The notes under the pieces: generated by a model
What the model saw: only the letters and a program-made list of their open reading frames with translations
Databases searched by the model: none
Told to the model about the DNA's origin: nothing
Program-made: the position numbers and the translations under genes
Source: Methylotenera sp.
Lineage (GTDB): Bacteria; Pseudomonadota; Gammaproteobacteria; Burkholderiales; Methylophilaceae
DNA length: 36,792 nt
Assembly: GCA_009693255.1 (NCBI GenBank)
Contig: SHXQ01000014.1
Span: forward strand, 1-36,792
Direction: 5' to 3'
Shown here: piece by piece, positions 28,131-36,652 of the stretch
Position numbering within the stretch: the first letter of the stretch is position 1
How the letters are laid out: every line of letters begins with the position of its first letter

Positions 28131-30590
28131 CTAGTTCGGCTCTAATATTTTGGCCACGCTATTTTGCGAATCAGGTGGTGTGTGTTGTGATAGGTTATTG
28201 GGGCTGGGCGCCGTTGGCGTTTTATTGACTGTTGAAGGAAGCCGTAGCACATCAGGCTGCGACAACTGCTGTGCTTGGTTAGGTATAACAGCCACATTGC
28301 TATCCAATGGTGCTGGTGCAGTCTCTTCAATCTGTGGTGGTAGATTTTCATGATAGAAGTATTCAACCACCCCGCCGTTATCACGCGTGCCGGTTGTCGG
28401 GTCTATATTAATAGCCACCACGCCGTCTGGCATCCACATCGCCACTTCAGGCACACTTTGCAATGCCGTTGCCATATATTTAATCCAAATCGGCAATGCT
28501 GCGCCGGCCCCAGTTTCGCCTTTACCTAGTGGTCGCGGTTTATCAAAACCTATCCACGCAATCGCCACTTGCTTAGGGCTGTAACCGGCAAACCAAGCAT
28601 CATTATGGTCGTTGGTAGTGCCGGTTTTACCTGCAATATCGCTACGACCCAGACTTAATGCGCGCATTGCCGTACCGCTTTGCACCACACTTTGCATCAT
28701 CGAGTTCATGATAAAGGCATTCCGAGCATCTATCACGCGCGGCGCGCCATTACTGGCGCGGTCAAACCGGGTAGTTAAAATCACTTTGCCATCATGGTCG
28801 ACTATTTTAGAAATTAAATTTGATTTTACTCGATAACCACCATTAGCAAATACCGCGTAGGCACTCGCCATTTGCCAAGGCGTTGTTGAACCAGCTCCTA
28901 GTGCCATCGTCAAGTAAGGCGGGTGGTCTTTCGCGGCAAAACCGAACCGGGTAATGTAATCTTGCGCATAACCCGGACCGATGTTTTTTAGTACGCGGAT
29001 GGCCACAGTATTCACAGAATGCGCCAAAGCTTTTCTTAATCCGATAGGCCCTTCAAATGAATTCTCATAATTCTGTGGCGACCATTCTTTGCTACCCGTT
29101 GCGCTGGCAGAAAAATTGAGCGGCGCATCTTCGACAATGCTGGCCGGGGTATAGCCCTTTTCTAAAGCCGCCGAATAAATAAAGGGTTTGAAACTTGAAC
29201 CTGGCTGACGCCGCGCCTGTGTGACGTGGTTAAATTTACTTTGATTGAAATCAAATCCCCCAACCAAAGCGCGTATTGCTCCATTTTCTGGGTCTAGCGC
29301 AATCAGCGCAGACTCAACTTGAGGAAGCTGTACGATACGCCAGCTATCGCCACTTTTAATGATACGCACCACCGCCCCAACTTTTAATAAACGCTTGGCG
29401 GGATCTTTATCGCGCAACATTTTTTCTACAAAACTTAAGCCATAGCCAGTCACCTCGATATCATCGCCACTTTTGCTATGCAACCAAACAGCTTTGGCTG
29501 AAATATTGGTGATCACGGCGGGCATGAAGCCATTAAATGTTTCAATGTCGTCTAATGCTGATTCTATTGCATTCTTTTTGCCCTCCAACAACTCGAGCGC
29601 GGCAAGATCTAACACTTTCTCTGGGCCGCGGTAACCATGGCGCAAGTCATAGTCTAAAACGCCTTCACGCACCGCTACATTCGCCGCCTCTTGATTGGCT
29701 TTGCGGACTGTGGTGTAGACTTTAATGCCGCTACTGTAAATTTCGTCTTGGTATTGCGCATACAATTGGTTGCGCACCAACTCTGCCACGTAATCTGCCG
29801 ACAAGTCGCGAGATTGCTTAGAGGCTTTAAAGCGTAAAGTTTGTTTTAATGCGGCTTGGTAGCGATCTTGTTTGATAAAGCCAAAGCGAAACATGTCGTG
29901 CAAGACTTCTTGTTGACGGCCTATCGCACGTTTCGGGTTGGTAAATGGATTGTAGTTTGAGGGTGCCTTAGGTAGGCCGGCTAATAGTGCAGTCTCGGCA
30001 AGATTGAGTTTGTCGAGCGGCTTGCCGTAATACATTTGCGAAGCGGCAGCGAAGCCATAAGCCCGTTGCCCTAAGTAAATTTGGTTAAGATAAAGTTCAA
30101 GAATTGCGTCTTTACTCAAATTATGTTCAATTTTAATGGCGAGTAAAGCTTCATTAATCTTGGTAATCATCGTGCGCCTGCCATTGGGCACGGTAAAAAA
30201 GTTTTTCGCCACCTGCATGGTGATGGTACTTGCCCCTTCATGGCTTTTACCCGTCACATTATTTCTAATGGCACGCAGCACCCCCGTCGCATCGATACCA
30301 CCATGCTGATAAAAACGGCGATCTTCAATGGCCAGCACCGCATCTTTCATATTTTGCGGCATGTTTTCAATCTTAACGTAGGCGCGACGCTCTTCTCCAA
30401 ACTCAGCAATTAAATAGCCATCTTCAGAGTAAACCCGCAAAGGGAGCTTGGGTTGGTAGTCAGTCAGCGCTTCTAGCGAAGGTAATGAAGGGTAAATAAG
30501 TGCCGCAGCGATAGTCACTAGCGCAGTTACCGATAATACACTCACCATCAGTGCGAATAAAACATAGTGCCACCATTTAGTAGGAGTCAT
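28131..30590 (-). CDS. mrcA: Penicillin-binding protein 1A (bifunctional peptidoglycan synthase)
   Basis: PBP1A polymerises glycan strands and cross-links peptides at the periplasmic face. The 819 residues have an N-terminal membrane anchor (about 8-33), a GT51 glycosyltransferase domain with catalytic Glu89 in AIEDRRFYQHGG and EGASTITMQVAKN, an OB-like insert, and a transpeptidase domain with Ser465 in SSFKPF, SVN at 525-527 and KTGTT at 655-659. The last 60 residues are Pro- and Ser-rich. In relatives this gene is divergent from pilMNOPQ; here only a pilQ remnant faces it. Confidence 0.97.
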   Translation of the reverse strand: MTPTKWWHYVLFALMVSVLSVTALVTIAAALIYPSLPSLEALTDYQPKLPLRVYSEDGYLIAEFGEERRAYVKIENMPQNMKDAVLAIEDRRFYQHGGIDATGVLRAIRNNVTGKSHEGASTITMQVAKNFFTVPNGRRTMITKINEALLAIKIEHNLSKDAILELYLNQIYLGQRAYGFAAASQMYYGKPLDKLNLAETALLAGLPKAPSNYNPFTNPKRAIGRQQEVLHDMFRFGFIKQDRYQAALKQTLRFKASKQSRDLSADYVAELVRNQLYAQYQDEIYSSGIKVYTTVRKANQEAANVAVREGVLDYDLRHGYRGPEKVLDLAALELLEGKKNAIESALDDIETFNGFMPAVITNISAKAVWLHSKSGDDIEVTGYGLSFVEKMLRDKDPAKRLLKVGAVVRIIKSGDSWRIVQLPQVESALIALDPENGAIRALVGGFDFNQSKFNHVTQARRQPGSSFKPFIYSAALEKGYTPASIVEDAPLNFSASATGSKEWSPQNYENSFEGPIGLRKALAHSVNTVAIRVLKNIGPGYAQDYITRFGFAAKDHPPYLTMALGAGSTTPWQMASAYAVFANGGYRVKSNLISKIVDHDGKVILTTRFDRASNGAPRVIDARNAFIMNSMMQSVVQSGTAMRALSLGRSDIAGKTGTTNDHNDAWFAGYSPKQVAIAWIGFDKPRPLGKGETGAGAALPIWIKYMATALQSVPEVAMWMPDGVVAINIDPTTGTRDNGGVVEYFYHENLPPQIEETAPAPLDSNVAVIPNQAQQLSQPDVLRLPSTVNKTPTAPSPNNLSQHTPPDSQNSVAKILEPN

Positions 30591-30684
30591 GTATTTTAAA
30601 AATCTTTTTATTAATATATCTTTATTATAAATTGCTCTGACAATGCTTGCTGATAAACAATTAAATAAACCTTTAAAAAGTTTT

Positions 30685-31379
30685 AAGTTAAAAGCAGCGA
30701 CAAATTAAGTGTTGATGCAATGGGCCTTGCATGGAAACTGCTAGGCTCACGCGAGAAGCGTGTGACACTGGCCTTGCCTACAGGTACGGATGGCTTGCAG
30801 TCTAACTTAGCCGTGACTGGTGCATCCGGTAGTTTTGCTTTCAGCTTATTTAGGTTACCCGCGGGTTTATTGCTCAATTTAGAACTCACCGCCATGGAAT
30901 CAGATGGTCGCGGCAAGGTGGTTTCTAGTCCGCGCGCCACCGCCGCCAATCAGCATAAAGCTAAAATTGCCCAAGGAGCTGGAATTGGTTATTTAGAGGC
31001 AAGTAGCAGTGGCGCGGCAACCGTGGCATTTAAATCTGCCGTACTAAGCTTAGAGATCACACCACAAATTACCCCAGACGACAAAATCATCATGGAACTA
31101 GGTGTGAAAAAAGACAGCCCAGGTATCTTGTTTAATAACATTCCTTCCATAAATACACAAAACGTTAATACTTAAGTGTTGGTGGGTAATGGTGAAACTG
31201 CAGTATTAGGCAGCATTTACGAGCAAACCACACGTAATGATGTTGCAAAAGTGCCGTTCTTTGGTGATTTACCGATTTTGGGCAATTTGTTCAAGCGTAA
31301 AACCGTGCAAAATGATAGATCAGAATTGCTGATATTCGTCACGCCAAAAATTATGGACGACAGCTTAGCCTTACATTAA
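30685..31379 (+). pseudogene. pilQ: Degraded 3' remnant of pilQ (type IV pilus secretin)
   Basis: The frame reads FSLFRLPAGLLLNLELTAMESDGRGKVVSSPRATAANQ, ASSSGAATVAFKSAVLSLEITPQITPDDKIIME, FNNIPSINTQNVNT, stop, VLVGNGETAVLGSIYEQTTRND and VPFFGDLPILGNLFKRK, ending LLIFVTPKIMDD; these are the C-terminal secretin core of PilQ, in order. A TAA at 31173-31175 replaces what is normally a Gln codon (one C to T change). The N-terminal AMIN and N0/N1 domains and pilMNOP are all gone, and the frame has no good start or ribosome binding site. It is therefore a relic, not a working secretin. Confidence 0.88.
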
Positions 31380-31443
31380 TGTGCGCAAGCTCAACTTCAG
31401 ACGATTTAAATTAGAAAATATGACAGCGCGTCAAGATTGTCAT

Positions 31444-31476
31444 AAAATGCCCATCATCGCGATGGGCATTTTGTTT
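31444..31476 (+). terminator. Intrinsic terminator after the pilQ relic
   Basis: AAAATGCCCATC (31444-31455) pairs perfectly with GATGGGCATTTT (31461-31472), a 12-bp stem with a five-base loop, followed by GTTTATT. It is intact although the gene before it is not, and it lies only about 20 bases before the aroK start. Confidence 0.8.
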
Positions 31477-31495
31477 ATTAAGATTAGGTGAGGCT

Positions 31496-32029
31496 TTGAA
31501 AAATATTTTCTTTATAGGATTGATGGGGGCAGGTAAAACCACGATTGGCCGCTTAATCGCTAAGGAAATGGGTATGGATTTTCATGATTCTGACCATGAG
31601 ATTGAGCGTAACACTGGCGTTAAAATACCGCTGATCTTTGAATTAGAAGGCGAGGCTGGTTTTCGTAAACGCGAGACCGCCGCCATTGAGGATCTCTGCC
31701 AGCTCAACAACATCGTGCTGGCGACCGGTGGTGGCGCGGTACTAGTCCCAGAAAATCGTCAGTTGCTAAAAAATAATGGCAAAATCATTTATTTGCGCGC
31801 CAGCGTGCATGATTTATGGCAGCGCACGCGCAATGATAAATCCCGCCCCTTGTTGCAAGGTAGCAATATCAAACAAAAGTTAGAGCAGTTGTATTTAGAG
31901 CGCAATCCTCTCTACACCGCACTGGCTGACTTTATTGTGGATACCGGCGTGCAGTCGGCGACAGAGATTAGCCATCACATTGAGCAATTGATCAGAAACG
32001 ATCACGCCGCCGAGAATGCGCCAAAATAG
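31496..32029 (+). CDS. aroK: Shikimate kinase
   Basis: AroK phosphorylates shikimate in the aromatic amino acid pathway. The P-loop GLMGAGKT is at residues 8-15, and the [13 protein letters not shown] and [12 protein letters not shown] segments bind shikimate. The 177-residue length is typical. It starts with TTG, supported by an AGGTGAGG ribosome binding site at the right distance. It leads aroK-aroB-dgt. Confidence 0.95.
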   Translation: MKNIFFIGLMGAGKTTIGRLIAKEMGMDFHDSDHEIERNTGVKIPLIFELEGEAGFRKRETAAIEDLCQLNNIVLATGGGAVLVPENRQLLKNNGKIIYLRASVHDLWQRTRNDKSRPLLQGSNIKQKLEQLYLERNPLYTALADFIVDTGVQSATEISHHIEQLIRNDHAAENAPK

Positions 32030-32075
32030 CGACTACGATACGATTCAACTCAACCCATTAAAGCCCACCATTAAG

Positions 32076-33152
32076 ATGCAAACACTCAAAGTAGAACTCG
32101 CCAACAGAAGTTACCCGATACACATTGGTCGCAATTTAATCGCAGACGCCAGCCTGATATTGCCGCACCTTAAGCGTAAACACGTGGCCATCGTCACCAA
32201 CACCACAGTGGCGCCCTTGTATTTAGCGAAGCTCACGCAAACCTTAGAGGCAGCCGACGTTAGGGTCATCCCGATTATTTTGCCCGACGGCGAGGCCTAT
32301 AAAAACACCGAAACACTCAACAGCATTTACGATGTGTTGCTGCAAAACCGCTGTGAGCGCAGCACCACTTTAATTGCGCTCGGTGGTGGCGTGATAGGTG
32401 ATTTAACCGGCTATGCGGCCGCCACTTACTTACGCGGTGTGCCTTTTATTCAAATTCCTACCACGTTGCTGTCACAGGTTGATTCTTCTGTCGGCGGTAA
32501 AACCGGCATCAATCATCCGCTTGGTAAAAATATGATAGGCGCTTTTTATCAGCCACAATTAGTCTTGGCCGATATTGACACCTTACAAACACTGCCAGCA
32601 CGGGAGTTTTCGGCGGGTGTGGCAGAAGTAATTAAATATGGCTTAATTCGCGATGCTGATTTCTTTGACTGGCTAGAAGTGAATATGGCCAAGCTCATGC
32701 AGTTAGATGAACAAGTGCTAAGCGCAGCGATTTACCGCTCATGCCTAAGCAAAGCCGATGTGGTGGCGAAAGACGAACACGAGCAAGGCGAACGTGCGTT
32801 GCTGAATTTGGGCCACACCTTTGGCCATGCGATTGAAAACGCCATGGGTTATGGCGTGTGGTTGCACGGTGAAGCCGTAGCTGCCGGCACTATGATGGCG
32901 GCTGATTTATCGCAGCGCATGGCTTGGTTAAGCGCTGCTGATGTCGCTAGAATTAAAAATAGTTTTATCGCCGCCAATTTACCCATTAATCCGCCCAAGT
33001 TAGGGGCTACAAAATATCTAGATTTAATGGGTTTAGATAAAAAAGTAGAAAATGGCAAAATCCGGCTAGTCTTACAGCAAGGCATAGGCAAGGCAGTGAT
33101 TACCAGTGACTACGATACCGAAAAATTAACAGCGACATTAAGCCTATGTTGA
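32076..33152 (+). CDS. aroB: 3-dehydroquinate synthase
   Basis: AroB cyclises DAHP to 3-dehydroquinate, using NAD and a divalent metal, early in the shikimate pathway. The NAD-binding [20 protein letters not shown] and the zinc-site [14 protein letters not shown] and HGEAVAAG motifs are present. The start at 32076 ([18 protein letters not shown], 358 residues) matches the family; an earlier in-frame ATG at 32016 overlaps aroK and would add 20 unrelated residues. Confidence 0.96.
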   Translation: MQTLKVELANRSYPIHIGRNLIADASLILPHLKRKHVAIVTNTTVAPLYLAKLTQTLEAADVRVIPIILPDGEAYKNTETLNSIYDVLLQNRCERSTTLIALGGGVIGDLTGYAAATYLRGVPFIQIPTTLLSQVDSSVGGKTGINHPLGKNMIGAFYQPQLVLADIDTLQTLPAREFSAGVAEVIKYGLIRDADFFDWLEVNMAKLMQLDEQVLSAAIYRSCLSKADVVAKDEHEQGERALLNLGHTFGHAIENAMGYGVWLHGEAVAAGTMMAADLSQRMAWLSAADVARIKNSFIAANLPINPPKLGATKYLDLMGLDKKVENGKIRLVLQQGIGKAVITSDYDTEKLTATLSLC

Positions 33153-34270
33153 ATCTTGCTCCTTACGCTGCTAAGCCTGAACTTTCATTAGGGCGTGAAT
33201 TTGACGAGCCGCCGTCTAACACGCGCAACGCCTTTCAGCGTGATCGCGACCGCATTATTCACTCTACCGCTTTTAGGCGCCTAGAATACAAAACCCAAGT
33301 GTTTGTAAACCACGAAGGTGATTTATTTCGTACCCGCTTAACGCACACCTTAGAAGTGGCACAAATGGCACGCGGTATTGCCCGTACCCTTAACCTACAT
33401 GAAGACTTAACTGAAGCCATTGCCTTAGCACATGATTTAGGCCACACGCCGTTTGGCCATGCTGGGCAAGATGCATTGAATGCCTGCATGCGAGACTTTG
33501 GTGGCTTTGAGCATAATCTACAATCCTTACGCGTGGTAGAGAAACTAGAGCTACGCTACGCAGATTTTGATGGGCTAAATTTAAGTTTTGAAGTGCGCGA
33601 AGGCATACTCAAACACTGTGCCCTTAAAAATGCCAAGCTATTGGGCAATGTCGGTCAGCGCTTTTTAGATAAAACTAGCCCCAGCTTAGAAGCGCAACTC
33701 ACCAACTATGCCGATGAAATAGCCTATAACAACCACGACATTGATGACGGCTTACGCTCAGGTTTAATTACCATCGCGCAATTAGCCAAGGTGGAATTGT
33801 TTGCCAATAATCTAGCCATCGTGCAAGCTAAATACCCAAAATTAGAGCAAAAACGGCTGATCCACGAAACCATACGCCGCATGATTAACACGTTGGTAGT
33901 CGATTTATGTACCCACAGCGCACACATCATTGCCCAACATGACCCCAAAAACATCAGCGATATTCGCCAGTTGCCGCAACTCATTAGCTTTAGCAGTGCC
34001 ATTGCCGAACAAAATCAAAAACTCAAGCAATTTTTACGCAAGCATTTATACCATCATTACAAAGTCAACCGCATGAGTGCCAAAGCCACGCGCATAGTGC
34101 GCGAGCTATTTACCGGCTTTTTTGAAAATACTGGTTTACTGCCCGATGAGTTTCAAGCCTACGCCGAAATAGATAAAGCCCGCGCCGTGGCCGATTACAT
34201 TGCCGGCATGACCGATCGCTTTGCTATTCGTGAACACCGAAAGTTGTTTACCGTAGAAGAATATTTGTAG
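33146..34270 (+). CDS. dgt: Deoxyguanosinetriphosphate triphosphohydrolase-like protein
   Basis: Dgt-type enzymes are HD-domain dNTP triphosphohydrolases that remove triphosphate from dNTPs. The 374-residue protein has His67 in [17 protein letters not shown] and the His96-Asp97 pair in [16 protein letters not shown], with the later Asp in [19 protein letters not shown]. It belongs to the shorter subgroup (E. coli Dgt is 505 residues), whose nucleotide preference is often broader. Its start overlaps the aroB end by 7 bases. Confidence 0.94.
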   Translation: MLNLAPYAAKPELSLGREFDEPPSNTRNAFQRDRDRIIHSTAFRRLEYKTQVFVNHEGDLFRTRLTHTLEVAQMARGIARTLNLHEDLTEAIALAHDLGHTPFGHAGQDALNACMRDFGGFEHNLQSLRVVEKLELRYADFDGLNLSFEVREGILKHCALKNAKLLGNVGQRFLDKTSPSLEAQLTNYADEIAYNNHDIDDGLRSGLITIAQLAKVELFANNLAIVQAKYPKLEQKRLIHETIRRMINTLVVDLCTHSAHIIAQHDPKNISDIRQLPQLISFSSAIAEQNQKLKQFLRKHLYHHYKVNRMSAKATRIVRELFTGFFENTGLLPDEFQAYAEIDKARAVADYIAGMTDRFAIREHRKLFTVEEYL

Positions 34271-34278
34271 CATGCAAA

Positions 34279-34311
34279 CGCCGCTTTTCGCGGTCGTAGA
34301 CCGCGCCTACA
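34279..34311. repeat. REP-like palindromic element after dgt
   Basis: CGCGGTC (34289-34295) and GACCGCG (34299-34305) form a perfect 7-bp stem with loop GTA, flanked by CCGCTTTT on the left and CCTACA on the right. The minus strand reads TGTAGG, stem, AAAAGCGG. Head and tail match the element at 6038-6068, while the stem differs, as expected of a dispersed REP family. It may also help to end aroK-aroB-dgt transcripts. Confidence 0.6.
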
Positions 34312-34354
34312 TAGGGTTCAGCCGCAAATAATGGTTATTATGTTGCAAATTTAC

Positions 34355-34374
34355 AACAAATGTAATTATTTGTT
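34355..34374. promoter_or_regulatory. Inverted repeat upstream of the porin gene
   Basis: AACAAAT and ATTTGTT form a 7-base inverted repeat with a 6-base spacer, about 170 bases before the porin ATG. The size and symmetry fit the binding site of a dimeric regulator, but no factor can be named. Confidence 0.3.
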
Positions 34375-34462
34375 ACAAAAAGTGCAATTAACTGTTGTTT
34401 CGCGAAATTGGTTTAGGCATACTGACTCACCTTCTCGATAAAAACTATTCGTAGTTGGCATT

Positions 34463-34497
34463 GAGAGAGTTTGCAAACTCTCTCACCGCAAGGTGAG
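34463..34497 (+). promoter_or_regulatory. Two overlapping hairpins in the porin 5' leader
   Basis: GAGAGAGTTTGCAAACTCTCTC (34463-34484 in full; an 11-bp perfect palindrome) is followed by CTCACC-GCAA-GGTGAG (34482-34497), a 6-bp stem closed by a GNRA tetraloop. The two share three bases (CTC), so they cannot both be complete at once. They lie 46 bases before the porin ATG. Such stems often protect highly expressed outer membrane protein mRNAs or respond to small RNAs. Confidence 0.5.
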
Positions 34498-34542
34498 ATT
34501 ATCTAAGAAGTACAAATAGCAATAAACTTTTAGGAGATTTAG

Positions 34543-35709
34543 ATGAATAACACAATTAAATTAGCAGTTGCTTCAGCTTTACTAGCTGCAGCTTCAAGTG
34601 CTTCAGCAGCTGGTGGTATCGTAGCTGGTGATTGGACTCTAGACGTTGGTGGCGTTGTAAACGCTTACTACACATCTACAAAAACAGCTGGTGCTCAAGC
34701 TGTAAGCAACATCACTACAGGTTTGCTACCTAACTACCTAGCGGTTTCTGGTAAAACACGTCAAAACGATTTAGACGTTGGTTTCAACATCTCAATCAAC
34801 CCAGGCGCGTCAACTATTGCATCTGGCAAACAATCATCTCATCAAGAAAACCGTCAAGCATACTTAACATTCGGTGATGCTTCATGGGGTTCTATCAAAC
34901 TAGGTAAAGATTTAGGTATCTACGCTTCTGACGCTATCTTGAACGACATGACATTATTAGGTGTGGGTCGTGGTGCTGGTGTTTTAGCTGGTAACACAAC
35001 TACACTAGGTCGTATCGGTGGTGGTTTCATGTATGCTGACTGGAAAGCACAAGCAGCTTACACCACACCAAACTTCAATGGCCTCAGCGCTACATTTGGT
35101 GCTACACAAGCTTGGAACCATGATGGAGCCGGTGGTGTTGACGCTGCTGCAACTACATTACGTGGTGGTGGCGAGCCAGCATTTGAAGCGAAAGCATCTT
35201 ACGCATTTGCCGGTGACGTATCTGGTAAAGTATGGGCTTCTGGTATCTCACAAAACATGCAATTAACATCTTCAGTTAATAAAACTTCATCTGCATGGGA
35301 TCTTGGTGCTAATGTAAACATGGCTGGCTTTGGCTTGACTGGTTACTACGGCGAAGGTAAAGGTACTGGTACAGTTGTTCAATTTAGCCAGGCTTATACT
35401 AATGCCAACGCTAAACGTGATTCAAGCGATTGGTACGTTCAAGCTACTTACGCACTTCCAGGTGTAGGCACTAAATTAGGCGTTTCATACGGTGAGTCTC
35501 AACTTGACGGCGTAACTGCTGGTTCAGACGATAATTTTAACGATAAAACAAATGAACAAATTACTGTTGGTGCTTACCACCCAATTACTAAACACCTAAA
35601 CTTGGTGGCTGAGTATACGGAATTTGATTCTAAAGTAGATTATGTTACTGCTACAGACACATCTTCAAAAGGTAAAACAATTTCTCTAGGCGCAATCTTA
35701 TTCTTCTAG
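34543..35709 (+). CDS. Gram-negative porin
   Basis: This 388-residue outer membrane protein has a signal peptide (MNNTIKLAVASALLAAASSASA) and ends in a Phe (GAILFF), the assembly signal for beta-barrels. Alternating strands with many Gly, Tyr and aromatic girdle residues are visible throughout, and SWGSIKLGKDLGIYASDAI is the porin-type constriction-loop region. A strong ribosome binding site (TAGGAGA) and a very narrow codon choice (GGT, GCT, ACA) mark a highly expressed gene. A UUCG-capped terminator follows. The solute is not identifiable. Confidence 0.93.
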   Translation: MNNTIKLAVASALLAAASSASAAGGIVAGDWTLDVGGVVNAYYTSTKTAGAQAVSNITTGLLPNYLAVSGKTRQNDLDVGFNISINPGASTIASGKQSSHQENRQAYLTFGDASWGSIKLGKDLGIYASDAILNDMTLLGVGRGAGVLAGNTTTLGRIGGGFMYADWKAQAAYTTPNFNGLSATFGATQAWNHDGAGGVDAAATTLRGGGEPAFEAKASYAFAGDVSGKVWASGISQNMQLTSSVNKTSSAWDLGANVNMAGFGLTGYYGEGKGTGTVVQFSQAYTNANAKRDSSDWYVQATYALPGVGTKLGVSYGESQLDGVTAGSDDNFNDKTNEQITVGAYHPITKHLNLVAEYTEFDSKVDYVTATDTSSKGKTISLGAILFF

Positions 35710-35772
35710 GATTACCGCAGGGTTAACCCTGTGTTAGTTTAGAAGCTTAATATTAAGCTTTGAGTAATAAAT

Positions 35773-35801
35773 AAAAACGGCAACTTCGGTTGCCGTTTTT
35801 T
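35773..35801 (+). terminator. Terminator after the porin gene
   Basis: AAAAACGGCAAC-TTCG-GTTGCCGTTTTTT forms a 12-bp stem with a UUCG tetraloop closed by C-G, followed by a U-run. An identical copy lies at 36532-36560. Confidence 0.92.
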
Positions 35802-35847
35802 ATCTATAGATTAAGCTATTGGTTAAAGAATCATTGTAAAGAATAAT

Positions 35848-36522
35848 ATGAATTTATACCCTGTTACCGTCATCAACGATTTTTACGATAATCCTGATGC
35901 CATTCGTCAATTTGCCTTGGCACAAAAATACAAATTTCGGCATGAAGAAGAGGGGCTGGATTACGTTTACCCAGGCTGCCGTACGAAAGATTTACATACG
36001 CTGGATCCTTCATTGCAAGCCATCGTACTTAAGAAATTGGTTTCCGTTTTTCATATCCCAGAACATGATCTAATGCGCTGGGCCATATCATCAAGCTTCC
36101 AGAGTGTGTCAGAGATCTATAAGGAAGGCGTTATTCATACCGACACTAACACCATATTTGCTGGGGTGCTTTATTTGTCACCCAATGCACCGCTAGATGC
36201 TGGTACATCGTTGTATCGAAAAAATGCCAGCTTTACTCAAGAAAAATACCAACAAGCATCCGATCAAAATGACGAACGGTTTAAAACCGGCGAAATTGTT
36301 ATGGACACCGGTTTTCACAGCATGTTTGATGAAGTGGTGCGTGTGAATAATGCCTACAACACGCTCATTCTTTTTGAAGGCGATATTTACCATGCCGCCA
36401 ATAACTTCTTCGGTGAAACTTTAGAAGACTCCCGTCTCGTCCAAGTATTTTTTGTTAATAAAATTGATGCTAATAAAGCCAATTCGTTTCCGCTTAATCG
36501 GACTAAAGCAATTGGGCTTTGA
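35848..36522 (+). CDS. DUF6445-type 2-oxoglutarate oxygenase-like protein
   Basis: This 224-residue cytoplasmic protein has the likely Fe(II) triad of a double-stranded beta-helix dioxygenase: His97-Thr-Asp99 (GVIHTDTNTIFAGVLYLSP) and distal His182 (EGDIYHAANNFFG), with Arg196 placed to bind 2-oxoglutarate. The opening NLYPVTVINDFYDNPDAIRQFAL is usual in this family. Such proteins are found near phage or cell-envelope genes, and the substrate is unknown. It lies between two identical terminators, so it must have its own promoter in the 45 bases before it or be read by leak from the porin. Confidence 0.75.
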   Translation: MNLYPVTVINDFYDNPDAIRQFALAQKYKFRHEEEGLDYVYPGCRTKDLHTLDPSLQAIVLKKLVSVFHIPEHDLMRWAISSSFQSVSEIYKEGVIHTDTNTIFAGVLYLSPNAPLDAGTSLYRKNASFTQEKYQQASDQNDERFKTGEIVMDTGFHSMFDEVVRVNNAYNTLILFEGDIYHAANNFFGETLEDSRLVQVFFVNKIDANKANSFPLNRTKAIGL

Positions 36523-36531
36523 GTTACAAAT

Positions 36532-36560
36532 AAAAACGGCAACTTCGGTTGCCGTTTTTT
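36532..36560 (+). terminator. Terminator after the oxygenase-like gene
   Basis: This is a copy of the porin terminator; 35 bases (36528-36562) are identical to 35769-35803, including flanking A-rich bases and the U-run. It is ten bases after the stop codon. Confidence 0.92.
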
Positions 36561-36593
36561 ATGCTTGTCGTTTACCTACCCAGTTGATGAGCA

Positions 36594-36621
36594 TAAAAAA
36601 GCCCACCGATTAAAGTGGGCT
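36594..36621 (-). terminator. Terminator of ntrC
   Basis: AGCCCAC and GTGGGCT pair around CGATTAAA; on the minus strand the stem is followed by UUUUUU from the A-run at 36595-36600. It ends transcripts coming from the ntrC gene about 30 bases after its stop. Confidence 0.85.
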
Positions 36622-36652
36622 GGTATTTTATTTGAGTATCCGTATTTAAAGC

